A DNA stretch of 64,000 nucleotides from NCBI GenBank assembly GCA_964583605.1, contig CAZOWL010000001.1, positions 124,001 through 188,000 of the forward strand, in the 5' to 3' direction. The notes under the pieces are model-generated. The model was not told the DNA's origin. It was given only the letters and a program-made list of their open reading frames with translations, and ran no database searches. Positions 61,967-64,000 of this stretch are shown one piece after another (within the stretch, counting starts at the first letter, position 1; each line of letters begins with the position of its first letter). The translations under genes and the position numbers were made by a program. The DNA is from CAZOWL01 sp964583605. GTDB lineage: Bacteria; Pseudomonadota; Gammaproteobacteria; Chromatiales; Chromatiaceae.

Positions 61967-62168
61967 CAACAACAGGAATTGGTCGCCCAACCCCCTCTGA
62001 TATGGGCCGAGGCCGCGAGCCTGACGGGACAGAGCCAAGAGGGCTATCAAGCAGCTACGGAAAGCAACGTCACAATAGGCTAGAGCGCCGCCGAAGCACG
62101 CACAGCTTCTCCTCCCCGCAATACGGGCTTCACCCCCGCCGCCGCTCGGCAGTGGGGGTTCCTTTTTT
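61967..62168 (+). ncRNA. Candidate sigma-54-dependent small RNA, about 200 nt
   Basis: Bounded by the -24/-12 promoter (start inferred near 61967) and a rho-independent terminator (62132-62168). No reading frame inside has a ribosome-binding site or protein-like composition. No known sRNA family is recognised. The ends are inferred from promoter and terminator only. Confidence 0.5.
62132..62168 (+). terminator. Intrinsic terminator
   Basis: Stem ACCCCC-GCCG with CGGC-(AGT)-GGGGGT, loop CCGCT, followed by CC and six T residues. Strong rho-independent terminator on the plus strand, about 350 bases before maeB, so it cannot end a gene in the window other than the candidate small RNA. Confidence 0.8.
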
Positions 62169-62354
62169 GCCGTCCCTTCCTCCGGTAATGCTAAACGGAC
62201 GACAGCCCCACCCCATGCTACGGGCGCGGTCAAGCGCGCGCACTGCCGCGCCGCTCCGCGAGCCAGGGCCGATGTCGAGGTTGGCCCTGCTGGCCCGAGC
62301 GTGAAGCCGGGCTCAAATCTACCGCACCGACGCGGACAGTCTTCGCGCGAGTAC

Positions 62355-62463
62355 AATGCCGATGTGATGAGTCCGCGAGGGCCTTCCCGAGAGGGACGGT
62401 CGCGCACAGCCATGGTGAAGCCGCAAGACGCGGCTAGCCCGATTACCCGGGAAGGCCGGCATT
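62355..62463 (+). promoter_or_regulatory. Paired leader structure before maeB
   Basis: AATGCC (62355-62360) pairs with GGCATT (62458-62463). Inside it, GGCCTTCCCG (62380-62389) pairs exactly with CGGGAAGGCC (62448-62457). A third hairpin GCCGC-AAGAC-GCGGC lies at 62420-62434. A competing GNRA hairpin TCCC-GAGA-GGGA is at 62385-62396. No known riboswitch class is recognised. It ends 57 bases before the maeB start. Confidence 0.45.
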
Positions 62464-62519
62464 CACTTCTGGCTCCTTCAGCACCGCGCCTGCCCCTTAG
62501 TCCACGGAGACGACATGCT

Positions 62520-64000
62520 ATGCCGGACGAGCTGTACGCAAGTGCCCTTGCCTACCATCGCGAGCCCAAGCCGGGCAAATTGGAGATCCGGGCGACCAAG
62601 CCCTTAGCCAACCAGCGCGACCTGGCCCTCGCGTACTCACCAGGGGTGGCCGCCGCCTGTCGTGAGATTATCCGCGACCCCCAAGCGGCCTCCGACTACA
62701 CGCTTCGCGGCAATCTGGTCGCTGTCGTCACAAACGGCACGGCCGTGCTTGGCCTCGGAGCTGTCGGCGCGCTGGCAGCCAAGCCAGTCATGGAGGGCAA
62801 AGCGGTCCTGTTCAAGCAGTTCGCCGACATCGACGTATTCGACATCGAGATCGACGAGCCCGAGCCAGCATTATTCGTCGATACGGTAGCACGGCTCGAG
62901 CCGACGTTCGGGGCAATCAACCTGGAAGACATCAAAGCCCCCGATTGTTTCGTCATCGAGCAGGCCCTCAAGGAGCGCGTGAACATCCCCGTCCTGCACG
63001 ACGATCAGCACGGCACCGCGATCGTGGTTGGGGCTGCGGTGCTGAACGCCCTGCGCATCGTCGGCAAGGACATCAGTCGCACCCGCCTCGTGACCGCTGG
63101 CGCCGGGGCCGCCGCGTTGGCCTGTCTAAATCTCCTGGTCGAGCTCGGACTCCGCCCAGAGAATATTCTCGTCACGGATATCGCTGGTGTCGTCTACCGT
63201 GGTCGCATCGAAGAGATGGACCCCTATAAGGAGCGCTTCGCGCAGGAGACGAGTCATCGCACCCTCGCCGAGGCCTTGGAAGGTGCCGACATCTTCCTGG
63301 GGCTGTCGACTGGTGACATCCTGGACCCAGGCTGGCTCTCTTCCATGGCGCCCCAGCCGATCATCTTCGCGTTAGCGAACCCGGTCCCCGAGATCATGCC
63401 CGATCTAGCGAAGGCCGTTCGCCCAGACGCGATCATCGCCACCGGGCGTACAGATTTTCCCAACCAAGTCAACAACGTCTTATGTTTTCCGTTCATCTTT
63501 CGCGGTGCGTTGGACTGCGGCGCCCGCGAGATCAACGAACCGATGAAGATCGCCTGCGTGCGCGCCATCGCCGAGCTCGCTCAGGTTGAGACGACTGACA
63601 TCGTGCGCTCCGCCTATGGGGGCATGAGCCTGCGGTTCGGGCCCGATTACCTGATCCCGAAGCCTTTCGACCCACGCCTGATGGAGTACCTTGCCCCCGC
63701 CGTGGCGCGCGCCGCAATGGAGTCCGGCGTGGCCAGCCGTCCGATCGCCGATCTCGATGCCTACCGTCAAAGCCTGCAGCAACGCGTGTTTCGTACGGCG
63801 TTGACGATGAAGCCGGTCTTCGATCTCGCCCGCGAGGAGGTGCGCCGCGTCGTCTATGCCGAAGGCGAGCAACCCCGCGTGCTCGAGGTCGCCCGAGAGG
63901 CGGTGCTGCAAGGGATCGCACGGCCCATTCTCGTCGGCCGCTCGAAGGTCATCACGGCGCGCATCGCCGAGCTAGGACTCCGCCTGCGACCGGGTGTCGA
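62520..64000 (+). CDS. maeB: NADP-dependent malic enzyme MaeB, 5' part
   Basis: ATG 62520; the frame is open to the window end (493 codons). The malic enzyme domain is complete: 'LALAYSPGVAAACREII', 'AVVTNGTAVLGLGAVGALAA', the metal-binding 'NLEDIKAPDCF' and 'LHDDQHGTAIVVGAAVLNAL', and 'IIFALANPVPEIMPD'. From about residue 425 the phosphotransacetylase-like domain begins (VVYAEGEQPRVLEVAREAVL). MaeB oxidatively decarboxylates malate to pyruvate with NADP; the C-terminal domain is usually regulatory. A structured leader precedes it. Confidence 0.95.
   Translation, partial: MPDELYASALAYHREPKPGKLEIRATKPLANQRDLALAYSPGVAAACREIIRDPQAASDYTLRGNLVAVVTNGTAVLGLGAVGALAAKPVMEGKAVLFKQFADIDVFDIEIDEPEPALFVDTVARLEPTFGAINLEDIKAPDCFVIEQALKERVNIPVLHDDQHGTAIVVGAAVLNALRIVGKDISRTRLVTAGAGAAALACLNLLVELGLRPENILVTDIAGVVYRGRIEEMDPYKERFAQETSHRTLAEALEGADIFLGLSTGDILDPGWLSSMAPQPIIFALANPVPEIMPDLAKAVRPDAIIATGRTDFPNQVNNVLCFPFIFRGALDCGAREINEPMKIACVRAIAELAQVETTDIVRSAYGGMSLRFGPDYLIPKPFDPRLMEYLAPAVARAAMESGVASRPIADLDAYRQSLQQRVFRTALTMKPVFDLAREEVRRVVYAEGEQPRVLEVAREAVLQGIARPILVGRSKVITARIAELGLRLRPGV

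Larger units (their letters stand above)
61575..62519. other. Long non-coding region between ubiG and maeB
   Basis: No supported protein gene in 945 bases. It contains, in order, a TGACGTCA palindrome (61873-61880), the dyad TCTGTC-N5-GACAGA (61893-61909), a sigma-54-type promoter, an intrinsic terminator, and a paired RNA structure just before maeB. 61575-61870 shows nothing recognisable. Confidence 0.6.

Noticed and set aside
62361..62396. Hammerhead ribozyme-like core (TGATGAGTCCGCGAGGGC)
   Set aside because: The invariant C before UGAUGA is not present and no CGAAA follows the stem, so the catalytic core is incomplete.

Overview
The window is high-GC gammaproteobacterial chromosome. The complete ybgC-tolQRAB-pal-cpoB-queE operon, aceK, ubiG, maeB, apaG/apaH, rluB, hslR and grxC all point that way. 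A purple sulfur or related Chromatiales bacterium is my best guess; no photosynthesis or sulfur gene lies in the window, so this is inference. I see no rRNA, tRNA, CRISPR array, phage or transposase gene.

Layout. 0-7 kb: the 3' end of a CapK/PaaK-like adenylate-forming enzyme, a convergent PEP-CTERM/exosortase-associated acyltransferase, then a three-gene unit of small PstS-like periplasmic protein, outer-membrane barrel and membrane GGDEF-EAL protein. 7-12 kb: exported eukaryotic-type cyclophilin, remnants of arsM and a monooxygenase gene, two Fe(II)/2-oxoglutarate-type oxygenases, a GNAT, a quinol-monooxygenase-like protein and an iron alcohol dehydrogenase. 12-18.5 kb: the Tol-Pal operon. 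18.5-21.8 kb (minus): polysaccharide deacetylase, glycosyltransferase, hypothetical, hslR, grxC. 22-27.7 kb: pepN, DUF58, TgpA-like transglutaminase. 27.7-32.2 kb: a zone of gene decay with a DUF29 remnant, frameshifted modD, an SGNH hydrolase carrying an in-frame repeat insertion and an internally deleted yqjG, around an intact radical SAM gene and a thioesterase. 32.2-41.9 kb: MerA-like flavoprotein, a THxN PEP-CTERM protein behind a sigma-54-type promoter, DUF1451 protein, nitroreductase, apbE, rluB, sterol-desaturase-like enzyme, a nested fold-back element and a lipoprotein hydrolase. 42-51.9 kb (minus): a low-GC CapK-like gene, pbpC, alpha-2-macroglobulin, Gfo/Idh/MocA oxidoreductase. 52-64 kb: apaG, apaH, a GNAT-BKACE fusion, a coupled capA-like/flippase-like pair, a third CapK-like gene, aceK, ubiG, a candidate sigma-54-driven small RNA and the 5' part of maeB.

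Themes. Envelope work dominates: Tol-Pal, PbpC with alpha-2-macroglobulin, the deacetylase/glycosyltransferase pair, CapA and CapK-like proteins, and two parts of a PEP-CTERM/exosortase system (acyltransferase and substrate) whose exosortase is not in the window. Two strong -24/-12 (sigma-54) promoters were found by eye. One precedes the PEP-CTERM gene. The other precedes a gene-free stretch of about 200 nt that ends in a clear intrinsic terminator, and I regard it as the best candidate for an undescribed element. A dispersed repeat of about 110-125 bp occurs in at least four copies; one copy sits inside the SGNH hydrolase gene, and removing 123 nt between TA dinucleotides restores the family motif.
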